From assembly GCA_029204225.1 (NCBI GenBank), contig CM055110.1, positions 40,502,923 to 40,566,922 on the forward strand: a stretch of DNA of 64,000 nucleotides. The letters run 5' to 3'. This DNA is from Diphasiastrum complanatum. Lineage: Eukaryota; Streptophyta; Lycopodiopsida; Lycopodiales; Lycopodiaceae. Positions 13,904-25,910 of this stretch are shown here, piece by piece (the stretch's first letter is position 1; each line of letters starts with the position of its first letter). The notes beneath the pieces are model-generated. The model was not told the DNA's origin. It saw nothing but the letters and a program-made list of their open reading frames with translations, and made no database searches. Position numbers and translations under genes: made by a program.

Positions 13904-14758
13904 ATGGGATCAGTGGGAGCCTACCTTCTAGAAGCTAGTGAGAGGTTAAATTCTACCAATTATGCTATTTGGAAAGTGAGGATGGAGTCACTAATGGTGC
14001 TCCAGGATCTTTATGAGTTTCTAATAGATGATGAAGATGAACCTCTAGGTGCACAGGAATTAGTGAGATACAAGAAGAGGTCTAGGCTTGCACTTCACTG
14101 TATTAAGATGAATGTAAGCAATGATCTTTTAAGGGAAGTATCATCATGTAAGAGTGCTAAAGAGGCTTGGGAATCTTTAAAATCTATCTATGAGTCTAGT
14201 AACACTTCGAGGGTTCTCATGCTTAGGAACCAGATTCTACAAAGCATGAAGAGGAGTGATGAGAATGCACAAGATTATGTGCTAAGAATCAAGTCTCTTA
14301 ATAGGGAGTTAGCTTCCATTGGAGAGAAGATTCAAGATAGTGAGCTTGTTCAGATTGTCCTAAATGGTCTAGGGAGTGGCTTTACAAATCTGGTCCAAAG
14401 CTTTACAATCCAAGACACTTTGCCTACTATAGAAAAGCTACACAGTGTATTAGTAGCTAAAGAGTGTAGGATGTTGCATACCAATGCAAGAATGAATGCT
14501 ATTTCTCTGCAGGATGGTGATGAGAAAGCTAATTTCTCATTCAAAAGCAAGAAGAAGACCAATGGCAAGAAGAAGCACTTCAAGGAGACCAAGGAGGAGG
14601 AGGAGGCTTCAAGCTCAAAGGGCAAGATCAAAGACAAGTCCAAGTACAAATGTTTTTTGTGGAAAGAAAGGACATTTTGCATCAAAATGTCTCAAGAAGA
14701 AGAAGGCACAAGAGAGCAAACAAAGCAACATTGCACATCAGGAGGAAGAGGAGGATGA
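13904..14758 (+). pseudogene. Element A gag (frameshifted in zinc knuckle)
   Basis: Copia gag begins at the ATG at 13904 (MGSVGAYLLEASERLN). It carries a UBN2/gag-type capsid region (residues about 10-200) with YAIWKVRMESL, LHCIKMNVSNDLL and EAWESLKSIYES, followed by a Lys/Glu-rich linker. The CCHC knuckle is broken: only four bases separate the first and second Cys codons near 14650-14660 instead of six. The true frame therefore switches here and continues in the protease/integrase frame, and the last 35 codons of this frame are out-of-frame sequence. In an intact element gag and pol form one polyprotein, as in D3. Confidence 0.85.
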
Positions 14759-15527
14759 AGAGTCATCCTTGATGGTTTCCAACAAACCACCATCATCCAA
14801 GAGCAACACCAATGATTCTTGGTGGATTGATAGTGGGGCAAGTTCCCACATGACATATCAAAAGGACATATTCTCCCCCTTACTTTCTTACAATGACTTA
14901 CATAGATTAATCTATACTGCAAGTAGTCAAGAATGTAAGATAAGTGGATTAGGAACAATTCCCTTGTATGTGGGATCATCCAAAAGGATGAATCTAGATA
15001 ATGTTCTTTATGTTCCTAAGTTAACCAAGAATTTGCTTAGTGTTGGCCAGTTAATGGATAATGGCCTAGATGTACAATTTAAGCATGGAGTTTGTTCCAT
15101 CCTTAGAAATGATGAATGTATAGCCAAAGGCTTTAAGCAAGGTAGATTGTTTAAGCTTGATGCTAATATTGCAGTGGAGAGTGTTAACTTGGCAAAGGTG
15201 GAGCTATCAAAGGTGGAACTGTGGCACAAAAGGTTGGGCCACCCCAACTACAAAGCCATGGAATCTATGGCTACAAAGGAGCTTGCAGTTGGACTCCCCA
15301 AGCATTTGTCAAAGTGTGGGAAGAGATGTGAAGCATGCAGTCTCTCAAAGGCTCACAAGCTACCCTTTTCAAGATCTACATCAAGATCAAACTCTCCTCT
15401 TGAACTCATCCATTCGGATGTTCATAGTTTTTCACATGAGTCTAATGGTGGTGCCAAGTACTATGTAATCTTCATTGATGACTATTCTAGATTTTGTTGG
15501 ATGTACCTCTTGTCTAGCAAATCAATG
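14655..15527 (+). pseudogene. Element A protease and integrase N-terminal part
   Basis: Continuing after the gag frameshift, this segment shows the rest of the zinc knuckle (CGKKGHFASKC). Next come the aspartic protease motif WWIDSGASSHM (near 14822-14854) and the strand/flap region ending LYVPKLTKNLLSVGQL. The GAG-pre-integrase block is LWHKRLGHPN with CEAC as the HHCC finger. The first integrase catalytic Asp is in LIHSDVH, followed by FIDDYSRFCW. The frame is cut at 15527 by a solo LTR, which supplies the stop codon soon after. Confidence 0.88.
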
Positions 15528-16228
15528 TGTGAAGAATTGCGAAAAATTGGCAAATCTAGCTTGATAAAAAACCATGTAGAATAGTGTAAATTGTGTACAC
15601 AAGTGGGTCCCACACATGTGAGGCCATGATGCCATGTGGGAAACCCATCCTAATGTAGGTTAGGTCAAGTCAAGAGAGTTGGTCATGTGTATTTGGTGGT
15701 CATCCCTACTTTATAGGACCTACACCTAAGTTTAAGGTGAAAATTTGACCAACTAGCTACCTACCAAGCATAACTCTAGGAAATAGACTAGGGTTTCATT
15801 TTAGGTCAAGGAGAGTGAGTTAACTTCCTTATTACATGCTGGAAATCCACCTAACTTCAAGAAGGAAGTCGAATTTGCTATGTATTCCCTCTCTCCATAG
15901 TGAGAAGATAGAAAAATTTTGGAGCTCATTGGCAATCTCAAGCTAGTTCACTATGTACATTGAGTTTTTGTGATCCAAATGAAACCAAATCAATTTCTAC
16001 TTGTTTCCTAGGTTGAAGGCCGTACTACAGCCTGTAGTACACACGTGTGGGCTCGGATTTCAATTTTTATCAATGCTTTTGATTGTTAATGCTTGTTGTT
16101 TGTCAAATTGCCAATCTAGATCAACTTTTTTGTGTCTAGTTTTTTGATAGATTGTTAAGCAAGCATCCAATCACTCTTGTGGATCTTTTGTAGATCCATT
16201 TATGGTCCTAAAGTACAGTACTTTCACA
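15528..16228 (+). repeat. Solo LTR of family B inside element A integrase
   Basis: This 701-bp LTR runs from TGTGAAGAATTGCG to CTTTCACA and is flanked on both sides by CAATG (15523-15527 and 16229-16233), a perfect 5-bp target duplication. It matches the LTR of element E (49543-50237). No internal sequence is left, so a full element inserted here and then lost its body by LTR-LTR recombination. The integrase frame resumes on the right side. Confidence 0.93.
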
Positions 16229-16233
16229 CAATG

Positions 16234-17103
16234 GTGTTTGATTCTTTTGTAAAGTTCAAGACTTTGGTAGAAAATCAACTTAGTACCAAGATTAAGGTAT
16301 TAAGGAGTGATAATGGAGGTGAATATATCTCCAATAAGTTGACTGACTTTTGTATTTCTAATGGCATAAAGAGGGAGTTTTCATGTCCATACACCCCTCA
16401 ACAAAATGGAGTGAGTGAGAGAAGAAATAGATCTCTTTGTGAGTGTGCTAAGGCCTTAAGGCTAGATGCTTCTCTATCCAAACCATTTTGGGGTGAAGCA
16501 ATAACTTGTGCTAACTATTTGTGCAATAGATTGCCAAACCAAGCCATTGGAGGAATCACACCATTTGAAGCTCTATTTGGAGAGAAGCCCAATCTCGAAG
16601 ATCTCAAAGTTTTTGGATCCACTTGCTATGTACACCAATCCTTGGATAAGAGAAGGAAGGATGATGCAACATCCATCAAAGGCATCTTTGTGGGATATGG
16701 TGAGAATAGCAAAGGTTATAGAGTCTTCAATCCCATCACTAGCAAGGTGATAGTGAGTAGGGATGTTATTTTTTATGAAGGACATGCTTGTGATTTGGAT
16801 GATAATGCTACTAATCATCTTGATGCCAAGGATCATGCTAGGATGGAGGAGGAGCTTCCAAGTGAAGAAGAACTTGAGGATCCACCTCAAGATGCAAGAA
16901 CTCCAAGAACTCCAAGAACTCCAAGAAGATCTACAAGGGCAAGATCCGAGCCATTGAGGCTCACCTATGATGGTCAAGGTGATCAAAGGGAAGGCTCATC
17001 ATCTTTCGCATCTTATACCTTTCTTACTTCAATGTTAGATGAGCCAACATGCTATGAAGATGCTTGTAAGTCTAAAAGTTGGATGGATGCTATGCAGTGG
17101 TAA
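16234..17103 (+). pseudogene. Element A integrase C-terminal part and start of RT
   Basis: Downstream of the solo LTR the integrase resumes with FDSFVKFKTLVE. The second catalytic Asp is in RSDNGGEYIS, and PYTPQQNGVSERRNRS carries the catalytic Glu. FWGEAITCANYLCNRLP, the VFG.TCYVH block and the C-terminal GYGENSKGYRV region follow. A TPRTPRTPRRSTR repeat-rich linker leads to the start of RT (EDACKSKSWMDAM). The frame ends at 17103 because most of RT is deleted. Confidence 0.88.
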
Positions 17104-18091
17104 TGATCTAGATGGAATTAGAGATGTAAAAATTGCTTTAGCAAAAGAGTTTAAGATGGTAGATCTCGGCCTATTGAGCTTCATTCTTGGAATAGAGGTT
17201 ATTAGAGGATGTGATTTTAGCTTCATTTGTCAATCTAAATATGCTACATCCATCCTAGATAGATTTGGAATGAAGAATTGTAAAGGCATTGAGACACCAA
17301 TGGAGCAACATGTAAAAGCATCTATTGGTTGTGATGAAGCATCCTTTGAGGACATCACATTATATAGAAGGCTTATTGGCTCCTTGATCTATTTAACTAT
17401 AACTAGACCTGATCTTAGTTATAGTGTTGGAAAGTTAAGCCAATTCATGCAAAGTCCTCTAGTTTCACACTGGAAGATGGCCAAAAGAGTTCTTAGATAC
17501 ATTTCATTCACTAAGAATTTTGGTATTTTGTATAGAGGAACTAATCTTGGCTTAAGAGCCTATAGTGACTCGGATTTTGCAGGTGACAAAGTGGATAGAA
17601 TATCAACAAGTGCCTTTGCCACCTTTCTATGTGATGGAGTAGTATCATGGCTTTCCAAAAAGCAAGATACCATCTCCCTATCTTCCACAGAATCCGAATA
17701 CAAGGCCTTGACATCAACATGCAAGGAGGTCTTGTGGCTCAAAAGGCTATTGGTGGAGCTTCATGTCATGGAGGAGGAGATCCCTATCATCTATTGTGAC
17801 AACCAATCATCCCAATCACTTGCAACTAATCCTACATTCCATGCAAGGAGCAAACACATCGAAATTGCTCATCATTTCGTGAGGAAAAAAGTGCAAGCTA
17901 AAGGAATCAAGCTCCAACACATGCCATCATCAAGTTGCTTGGCTGATTTGTTTACTAAACCTTTACCTAAAGATTCATTTGTCAAGCTTAGATCTTCAAT
18001 TGGAGTTATTGATAAAAGCATTGTGATCTCCAAGGCTAGATTTGAGGAGGAGTGTGAAAAATTGCCTACATTGGCAAATCTAGCCAGGTAG
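17104..18091 (+). pseudogene. Element A RT C-terminus and RNase H
   Basis: This part starts just after where the RT active site should be (NDLDGIRDVKIALAKEFKMV). It continues through LSFILGIEVIRG, the connection region TRPDLSYSVGKLSQFM, and RNase H (YSDSDFAGD, LSSTESEYKALT, FHARSKHIEIAHHFVR, ADLFTKPLP). The frame runs into the 3' LTR and stops at 18091. The deletion at about 17099 removed roughly the first two thirds of RT, including the YVDD box, so the element has no reverse transcriptase of its own. Confidence 0.9.
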
Positions 18092-18743
18092 AATATTGTA
18101 CATTTTGTCAATATTGTTTGTTGGTTACTTGAATGGCCAAAGTGCCACTTGTACATACACACCTAAAGTAGGTTACCACGAGTCAAGAGGAGTGGTTGTG
18201 TCTATTTGGTAGTGATTCCTACTTTGTAGGATTTAGACCATGATTTATGATGAGATTTGTACCTACCATGCACCTACCAAGCATGACTCTTGGATCTAGG
18301 CTAGGGTTTTCACATTAGGGCAAGAAAGTGGAGTCTACTTCCTTATTACATGCTGGATTTTCACCTAACTTTGCAAAGGAAGTGTGTTTTACTATGTATT
18401 TCCATTCTCCATAGTGAGAAGATAGAAACTTTTTGGAGCCTCAAGGAGAAACTCGAGTTTCCTCTCATTGTATGGTGATTACTCTATTTTTCCAATGAAA
18501 CCTAGCTTTGGCACTTTGTAAACACTGTCTATAGGCCGTACTACAGCCTTATTTCCACACGTGTGGAGTTGGATTAGACTATTTGATCAATGCTTTGATT
18601 GTCTCTACTTGTTTCCTATCAAGCTGCTAAACTAGATCTTGTTTTCTGATGACTAGTTTCTGATAGATTGTTTAACAAGCATACAATCACCTTGTGGATC
18701 ATTCAAAGATCCATTTATGGTCCTTAGTGCTGTACTTTTAACA
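18053..18743 (+). repeat. Element A 3' LTR (691 bp)
   Basis: It starts TGTGAAAAATTGCC right after the GAGGAGGAG polypurine tract (18044-18052) and ends TTTTAACA. It has the same length as the 5' copy and the palindrome CCACACGTGTGG at 18555-18566. Confidence 0.92.
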
Positions 18744-18930
18744 ATGAAGCCCCTCCATTTTGATTTGCAAATGCAGCATCATAGCGCGCAATACATAGCA
18801 ATCTCACGATGGCTAACTTCCTATCTACAACGGGACATTGTACATGGGCAGTTCTAAATAGGTGGTGCTCTAAATCCATCACAAATGCCACTGTTTCGAG
18901 GACATCGGCAATCATATCATGCTTTGAGTA
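18744..18930 (-). pseudogene. Possible N-terminal piece of the split DUF506 gene
   Basis: On the minus strand an open stretch reads VVDRKLAIVRLL followed by ARYDAAFANQNGG, ending at the copia insertion edge. DUF506 proteins have an RL..AGYDAA.C.. block shortly before YEYIDV, and the downstream half of such a gene lies on the other side of element A. The order and strand fit, but simple joining meets a stop, so an intron or later mutations would be needed. This is a weak call. Confidence 0.3.
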
Positions 18931-19533
18931 GGCTGATTGTCAGGCCGATTCAAAATCCAATACCATTTTATTGAATTATGGAAGGCTACAAATTGCAGTA
19001 TTGTAGTTTCTACACTCCAAAACACAACTTATTATCTACTTGATCATAGGCCAAGTTTTCCTACTACGCCAGTGATGTGGATTATCTAACTTAAATCAAT
19101 ACTCAGATGAGTCCCAGAGCCCTCTGCAGATAAAACTAAAGAGATTGAATGCAAATAAATTATTGAATCTGAACTACAATATGAATGGAGCTAGTTGTAG
19201 TTTTTGGTTCTATGTAATAACTTACAGATTTTGAGGATGAAGATGGGTAAGATACCCTTTTACCACCAATACAGTCCCAGAAACAACAGTCCTGATGGTT
19301 TAATGAGAGAGAGAGAGTGGAGAAATTAGATGAAAGCTATCTAATTTTCATAAATAAAGCAGGTACTGAACCAGAAATCTTCAGAAATCACATGCATACA
19401 TTATATGAGTAGTCATCAGGAGGAAAGAAATTAACTACGAATTGGTCAAATCAGTAACAAACTCTTTTACCTTTTCAATGATGAAATTAGTGAGAATGTC
19501 TGGGCTCCACTATACTTGCTAACTTTAAAGAAC

Positions 19534-19538
<5 letters not shown>
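18931..19538. other. No recognised gene
   Basis: Unique-looking AT-rich DNA without a recognisable domain or repeat unit. Confidence 0.45.

Positions 19539-19604
<66 letters not shown>
19539..19604. repeat. (AG)n microsatellite
   Basis: 33 uninterrupted AG dinucleotides, followed by a short degenerate tail. An apparent Glu-Arg repeat frame over it is an artefact. Confidence 0.98.
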
Positions 19605-19605
<1 letters not shown>

Positions 19606-19908
19606 ATAGCGAGCGAGAGAGAGCACGAACATAGCAAGCTGGATGTAGAAAATGGATGGAGTATGTGTCCAGTTATTTTTATTCTTTTGATTTTAGCTTT
19701 TGTTGTAAAAGCTAGGTGTTAATCACTCTTGCATGAGTTTGAGAATTAAAATGCATTTTCTCAAAAGTATTCTTTTAAGTCTCTAGAATGCAATATTTGT
19801 ATTTTTTATTACAAAATTTACATCGTTATGATGCAATGATTCTTGTGACGTATATTATAGATCACCTTGTCTCTTGGCATGCATGGGAAAAAGCCAGCCA
19901 ATCATGTA

Positions 19909-20048
19909 CTAGGTAACGACAGGCATGAGCAGGCTCGCTATCGACCGCCATAGTGTGTCTTCATCACTTACTAAGCCGCTCTGAGTCGAGAGATAGGTGC
20001 TCACGACCACTTTGCTCGATAGCGATCCTACTCACACTTGCTACCTAG
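19909..20048. repeat. Fold-back / imperfect inverted repeat
   Basis: The left arm 19909-19946 (CTAGGTAACG...CGCTATCGACC) pairs with the right arm 20014-20048, whose reverse complement reads CTAGGTAGC...TCGCTATCGAGC. The core TCGCTATCGA is exact. A loop of about 67 bases separates them. It could be a small fold-back transposon or MITE-like remnant. Confidence 0.6.
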
Positions 20049-22559
20049 CGTAATTGACATTTGATCCCATGTGAGAGTGAGTGTATTCATGTCGAGGTAG
20101 GCAGCAGAATATGAATTTGAATAATGGTGTTCAAAGCCCATGAGCATTTTCCACTTATTAAATACAACTCCAAACAACAATTCTTCGAGATGGCACCCAA
20201 CACTATTTAAATAAAGTCATACAATTTGTAATATCAATAATTAAAAAACCATTATTCAAATCAATTTAGGTGGAATTATATTGATAAGTAAGTGAATATG
20301 TTTCAAAACTTTTGAAATATTGTTACAAAGAATTTTTAAATGGAATGGAATAAGCTTTGAAATTCTCCAGTTGTAAGTTTTCTATGTTTTCTATGTTCAT
20401 ACAATGTGATAATTAATCACAATTTTAGAAGCGTATATTCACTCAATAAAGTGTTTGGCCTAATTCAACTTGTTGGTGATGCACGGATAATTAACTACAA
20501 AAAAACTTGATAAATATAGCATTTACTCATCCATGTTGCACCTAAAAGAAACTTGAAATTGATCAATGAACTATAAAATCCAACTATCAAATACAATCAT
20601 AAAATATAAAAAAATTTATTTCTTTCATGGTTGTAATAGAATATGTTGCACTATAACTACATTCCAGAACAAAACTTGGATATGCTTTATGAAAAAATCC
20701 ATAAAAAAAATAGGTTACTTACATTCAAATAAAAAAGGTTCGAACCCAAAAAGTTTCCCAAAGTTAGTCACATGCTTGTCTAATAGCTTGATTATGCTTA
20801 CTCTTGGATTACCGTAAATTGCATGAATCTGTTATGTCTGAATCCTGTTTTTGAGCTTCTGTTCATTGAAAGATTGGTTTTAAATCAATTTTTCATGTGA
20901 TATGAACTCTTAGTGAAAAAAGAAACCAGGATTTCCGGGATTGCATATGGAGGATCAGAGGTTTTATCCTCCCGTGTAGTTGCATGTTTTGAGAACATGG
21001 ATTGGCTGTGCAGTTGTGCTAACTCTTTGGTAGTAAGTTTGAATGTGAGGCTGAGTAGAGAGGGAGCAATTACCTCCTTGAAACTGTTTACTCCCTGCTA
21101 AATAATCGTTGGTCTTTCTCCCTGCTTCTGTAAAGCCTGTATTTCAAAGGTAAGCATAGATATAAAATCATGATTATTTGGAGTTTTCAGTTCCAAGAAT
21201 GCATGCACCCAGTACCTGAATTCTCTGTGATAGTAGGGATGCCTAATTTAGTGAGGATGGAGGTCATTGAAGATATGATCATTCAATGGAAGAAGGCGCA
21301 GCTAAGTCACGCAGGAATCCAAAGAACGTTTCCAGTTGAAATCTTGATTATTTGACGCTTTCCTGGTGGCTACTGCTATGGTGGATGGTTGCATGCTGAT
21401 CTGCCATAGTTGAAGCGTGACCCTGTTATGACGGTTGAAAGACTGATGGGAGGTCGTGGCCTCTTCTCTCACGACCCTTTTATAATCAGCATTGTGGTTT
21501 TTTTTTTGGACCAATGAGAAACTGCCACATGGCAGTCTGATGCACACAGTCTGACGCGGACTAACGCGCGTTTGGATTATGCTTCAAAATTTTTAAAAAA
21601 AATTTAAAAAAATTCAGTGACATTTTATGTTTTTTAAAAAGCCAAAAAACTGAGCGTAATCATCACAAAGAATCCATTACGTAAATATCAAAATCTCATA
21701 TAGAAATAAAAGTCAGAGTCAATATTAAGATATAAATGTACTTGAAACTCTCAAAAACTTTGGCAATTTTTGTTTGAAATATTTTTGAGATTTAATAGTT
21801 GTTAACGTTCATTAACGTTTCTTAATATTGAGTTATTAACATAAAATTTTCAAGTAATTACGTAAATTTGAAATCAGGGTGTGTAGGCCTTTACCATTTT
21901 TTTTTTTAAAGTCTTCTCGATAGTCAACATCCTCATGGTGACGCGTGACTGTTATGGTGCATATCGATTATTCAAAAATTGGCCAACCCAGGTGAAGGGA
22001 GTTAAATTGTATTCATGGATTTCAAATGGGATTTTTAGGAATAAAAATTCTTGGAAATTCTTATGGCTTTTGCTTTTTGTAATCGTCTATCATTTTGGTT
22101 CGTAGATTAAGGATTGACAACAAGATACTTGTTCCTCATGGATTATCTTTTCCAAGACGGTACCCAGTTCAAAATAAATAAATTTTTTTAGTACTGTGCT
22201 TGATGGTGACTGAAAAACTTTGGAATAATGTGTTCTTCCCAATTACAAATTTAAAATTGAATTTTTTTATTATTATTGAATTTCAGGTTTAGTTACAAAT
22301 TTGGAATGAGTTACTTGTCTGGTACATTTCTAGTTGATGCTAATAATTAGATATGGGTCAAGCTAATGTTTGTGCAAGATAGTTAGAAGTAGAATCTGAA
22401 ACATGGATTACATTGGATCTGTTAATTGATAGAAACTTGTCCTTAGAGTTAATGCTCTTGGATCCAGTGAGATTCGAAGCTTATCATTAACCAGAAAGGA
22501 TCAGAATGTAATATTGAACCATGTTAATTCTACTGTTTAGATCACAAGATTAGGTGTGG
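20049..22559. other. No recognised gene
   Basis: AT-rich DNA with homopolymer runs near 21490-21500, 21590-21640 and 21900. Open frames are at most about 83 codons and show no known motif. Confidence 0.5.
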
Positions 22560-24900
22560 ATTGTGGTATCCATCTAGTAGGCATGCCAGTCATCTAAATA
22601 AATGGATTCTCCAGTGTTGGGAACAAGAGATAATATCTTATATGGATTATAGGACAACTAGATGATTAATAGATCTCTAGAATTCAGATTGTTAAGGATG
22701 TTAAGGACTTTTGGAAGGAAAAGCTGATGGTATGGGACATCAGTAATTTCAGAAAGGGAATTCTAGGACTATAAAGATCTGATGATCAATGGTGTGTTTT
22801 AGTACCTAGTCGCAATATGGGAAAAAAAAGAAAACCATTCGATCAAATGTGGGAATTTTGGAAAATTTTGAGGTTTAATCTGGATTCCTATGTAGTATCT
22901 AATTATTTACAAAATCGGAGGCCCTCAAATCTATTTCTCGCTTTCTTAATTAATCCTTTACTTCTTAGTAATTTCTCGGATATAAGATATCAGAATGATT
23001 TATATGATTCTTTCTGGCGTGAAGTTATTCTTCTGAAAGACTATTATGTCATATAAATTACTACTTGTTGAATCGACTTGGAATTCTGATAGATTCTAAG
23101 GTTAAAATGTTTCAATATCTTAAATCTAGAATATCTCTATTGCATAAGTGGATTTCGATGGAATAGTAGCTTCTATCATTCAAATTGAAAATATTTGGAG
23201 AAGTCCTGTTTGTAATGAAGTGAATCCTTTAGTGGAAGCACTTATTACTGACTTTTCTTAGATTTGCATATTTTCATATGTCATCTTTCCAGTTAACTTT
23301 TATTGAAATCGATAAGTTCTTTAAAAGGAGAAGTGGTGGTGGAATAAATTTCTATTTGGGAATCTGTGGGTTGCATAGTTTTTGGAAGAGAACCAGCTAG
23401 GATATAGAAATGGGATTTTATCTGAAAGGAATTTTGGATAGATTCAGAGTAAGATGCCTAATTGGAACTTTTTGAATAAGAGAAATTCTCTAGGGATTGT
23501 GTGGACAATCTGGCACTAGAACCGGTTTGATATTTGAATTATTATCTATAAGTAATACAATGAAAGGTCAAAGGTTACTAATTCCATTTTGATTGGAATA
23601 TAAGTAAGTTTGATCAGAATTTAAGTTTGAGAGTTCTGTATTGGATCAACCTAATTTTAGTTGAGTACTTGGATCAGAGAGAGGTTGATTGAGTGGAAGA
23701 AAATATGTAATTAGAGGTAAGTTGGATGGGAAAAATGCTAAGAGTGAATGTTATTCGTCTCAGAGATTTCTCGAATATGTTATTTACTCATGAGAAATAG
23801 AAATTATTTTGTAGCTGAGTTACAAGATCTCAGTGAGATATGTGAGTAACATATGTGGGTCTGGAGGAATCTACCAAATAAAAATGTGTTTATGTACTGG
23901 ATTATATGTGCATTCCTGGTTACTAGGGTTATTTGGTGCACTTAACCTAGTCGGCGAACATAAGCATATGATTAAGTATTGTTTTGACAGATACTTGTAG
24001 AGTTAACAAATCTTTGTAAAAAAGATTTATGGATTAACTGATAAATGATTTGGCTAAGGATCTAAATGTGGCGTCATACTTATATAATTGAATTCTTCAC
24101 CTAGATATTTGAGATTTCTGAATCATTGACAATTAACTTGAGTAGTTGATTACTCCACGATGAAGTTAATTGGTAAAACAATCAATGTGAAGAGGATTCA
24201 CCAGAACTGATGGTTTTTGAATTATATTGCTTGTAAGACGCATGATTAGTGAATCATTTGGATTCATTAGTTAAAATTATGTGCATTGGATATACAATAT
24301 TCTTGGGATAGAGGATTCCTTAGTTAAGGGATAGACTCAGCTCATTAGTGGTTGTATCCCAGAGACCTCAAATGGATAACGAATCATAATGAATCCAAGA
24401 ATAAAAACTGAATTGATATTCAGCAAAACTTTGGGTATCTAGATTTAATTCTAGACAAGAATCTAAAGTTTTTTTGTAGTTGAAGATGATTGTCATTTTG
24501 GTATGCATTCAATCTTTGATTACTAGTGGTTTATAGAACTTGAATCTTGCACTTCAATTAAAGAATCCTATTTAAAGAATATTTCTAAGTCCAGTATTTT
24601 CTTGGTGGAAATATTTTGGAATGATTTTTACTTTTCCTGAGTTATGTTGGACATATACTACAGTATCCTATAAATGATTAAGTATAATTTTGGATTCCAA
24701 AAAATTATGATTGAAGAATCATACAAATCTAAATATTTATGATTGACAAATCATAAATAGATACTTAATTATTGTCAAAATATTATTCGAAATTGTGATG
24801 ATTCTTAAGTGTGACAATTAGTTCTTGATCTATTATTTGAGTAAGAATTCATATCAATGTTTTCATTAGAAGAGTTCTCAATATCAAAAAGAGGCTTTAA
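22560..24900 (+). other. Unidentified sequence with weak coding look
   Basis: Much of this stretch gives Trp/Phe/Leu-rich peptide on the plus strand broken by stops. The longest open frame is 22817-23056 (79 codons, starts MGKKRKPFDQMWEFW), and similar peptide follows in shifting frames to about 23460. No family was recognised and no LTR, polyA tail or terminal repeat was seen. It may be an old, heavily mutated element or pseudogene. Confidence 0.25.
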
Positions 24901-25910
24901 GGAATGCCATGTAGGATATAGAAAAATCTCAAAATAAAAAAACAATATTGTTTATTTGCTTGTCCCCACCACTCCCGAGGCCTCCCCAACTCCCAATGAT
25001 CTAACCATAGTGTCTATAGTCATAGTTAAGAACTGTAAACAGTTCGCAATATAACTTGAATAAATTCAAAAGTATTCCCTCCATTGGTTACGAAAAGAGC
25101 AATATTTTCACTGGATGTAGAATATGACCACCATCCCAAAATTTGAATAAAAAAAATAGCAAAATGTTCACATATGCATTCCTTCTACGAGAATGAAAAT
25201 ATGGGTGCCATCTCCAATTATGAATGTCATCTTTACATTGGATTGGAAATATGAGCGCCAACTATCTATTAGAATGAAAAAATGAGCGGCATTCCCAAAT
25301 TTGAATCAAACATACAAGCATGGAGATTGGATTGATTGTACAGAGTAGATAATATAATCAATGATGAGTTTTTTGTTTTGCTTCATAGAATCTGGTCATA
25401 GTACTTTGATGCAACTAATTACTCTATTATTTTTTCTGATGATGACATTGTATCATCTACATGTGGATATCCCTATTGATTTGGCAACTTTGCAGAGAAG
25501 AGGAGGCAAAGGAATTCAAATATCTAATGAGGATCGTTCTCATTATAGGGCAAAAGGAAAGAAAAACTTGGATTTGTGGATAGATGGAACATTATATCCA
25601 CAAGATCCAAGCACATTGACACATCCCACATTCTCCTCAATAACTCATTTATTTATATGGATATGCAATGGGCATAGTGGATTACTAGGATATTGTGAAA
25701 GATTGCGGAACCATGGAAAACAACTTTATATGAATAAAATTCACTTTTTAGAAGGTGAGTTACTTTGGATATCCTCTTAACATAGCACGTCATCTTCACG
25801 ATAGTCAAAAAACTGATATAAATCAGCTGTAGTAAAATATACATCGTCATTTATATAATATACTGGCATATTGAAAAGACATTTAGACTCCTCTGTAGGG
25901 ATCGATTCAG
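24901..25910. other. No recognised gene
   Basis: Holds a 139-codon plus-strand frame (25361-25780) with a hydrophobic N-terminal third and no family resemblance. It is not supported as a gene. Confidence 0.35.

Larger units (their letters stand above)
12581..18743 (+). mobile_element. Copia element A (6163 bp, RT-deleted)
   Basis: This is a Ty1/copia retrotransposon with two 691-bp LTRs, a Met-tRNA primer-binding site, a leader (13285-13903), broken gag-pol and a GAGGAGGAG polypurine tract (18044-18052). Flanking pentamers are TTGAA (12576-12580) and ATGAA (18744-18748), so the target-site duplication is one mismatch from perfect. By eye the LTRs differ at about 14 positions. The RT core is deleted and a solo LTR of another family sits inside the integrase, so it cannot move by itself. 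Confidence 0.9.

Noticed and set aside
14350-14685. Minus-strand frames inside element A gag and similar antisense frames in C, D and E pol
   Set aside because: Shadows of well-supported sense-strand gag-pol.
19516-19722. Glu-Arg repeat protein
   Set aside because: Translation of the (AG)n microsatellite.
25361-25780. 139-codon frame as a gene
   Set aside because: Hydrophobic start but no motif, no splice context and no neighbouring support; length is within chance for AT-rich DNA.
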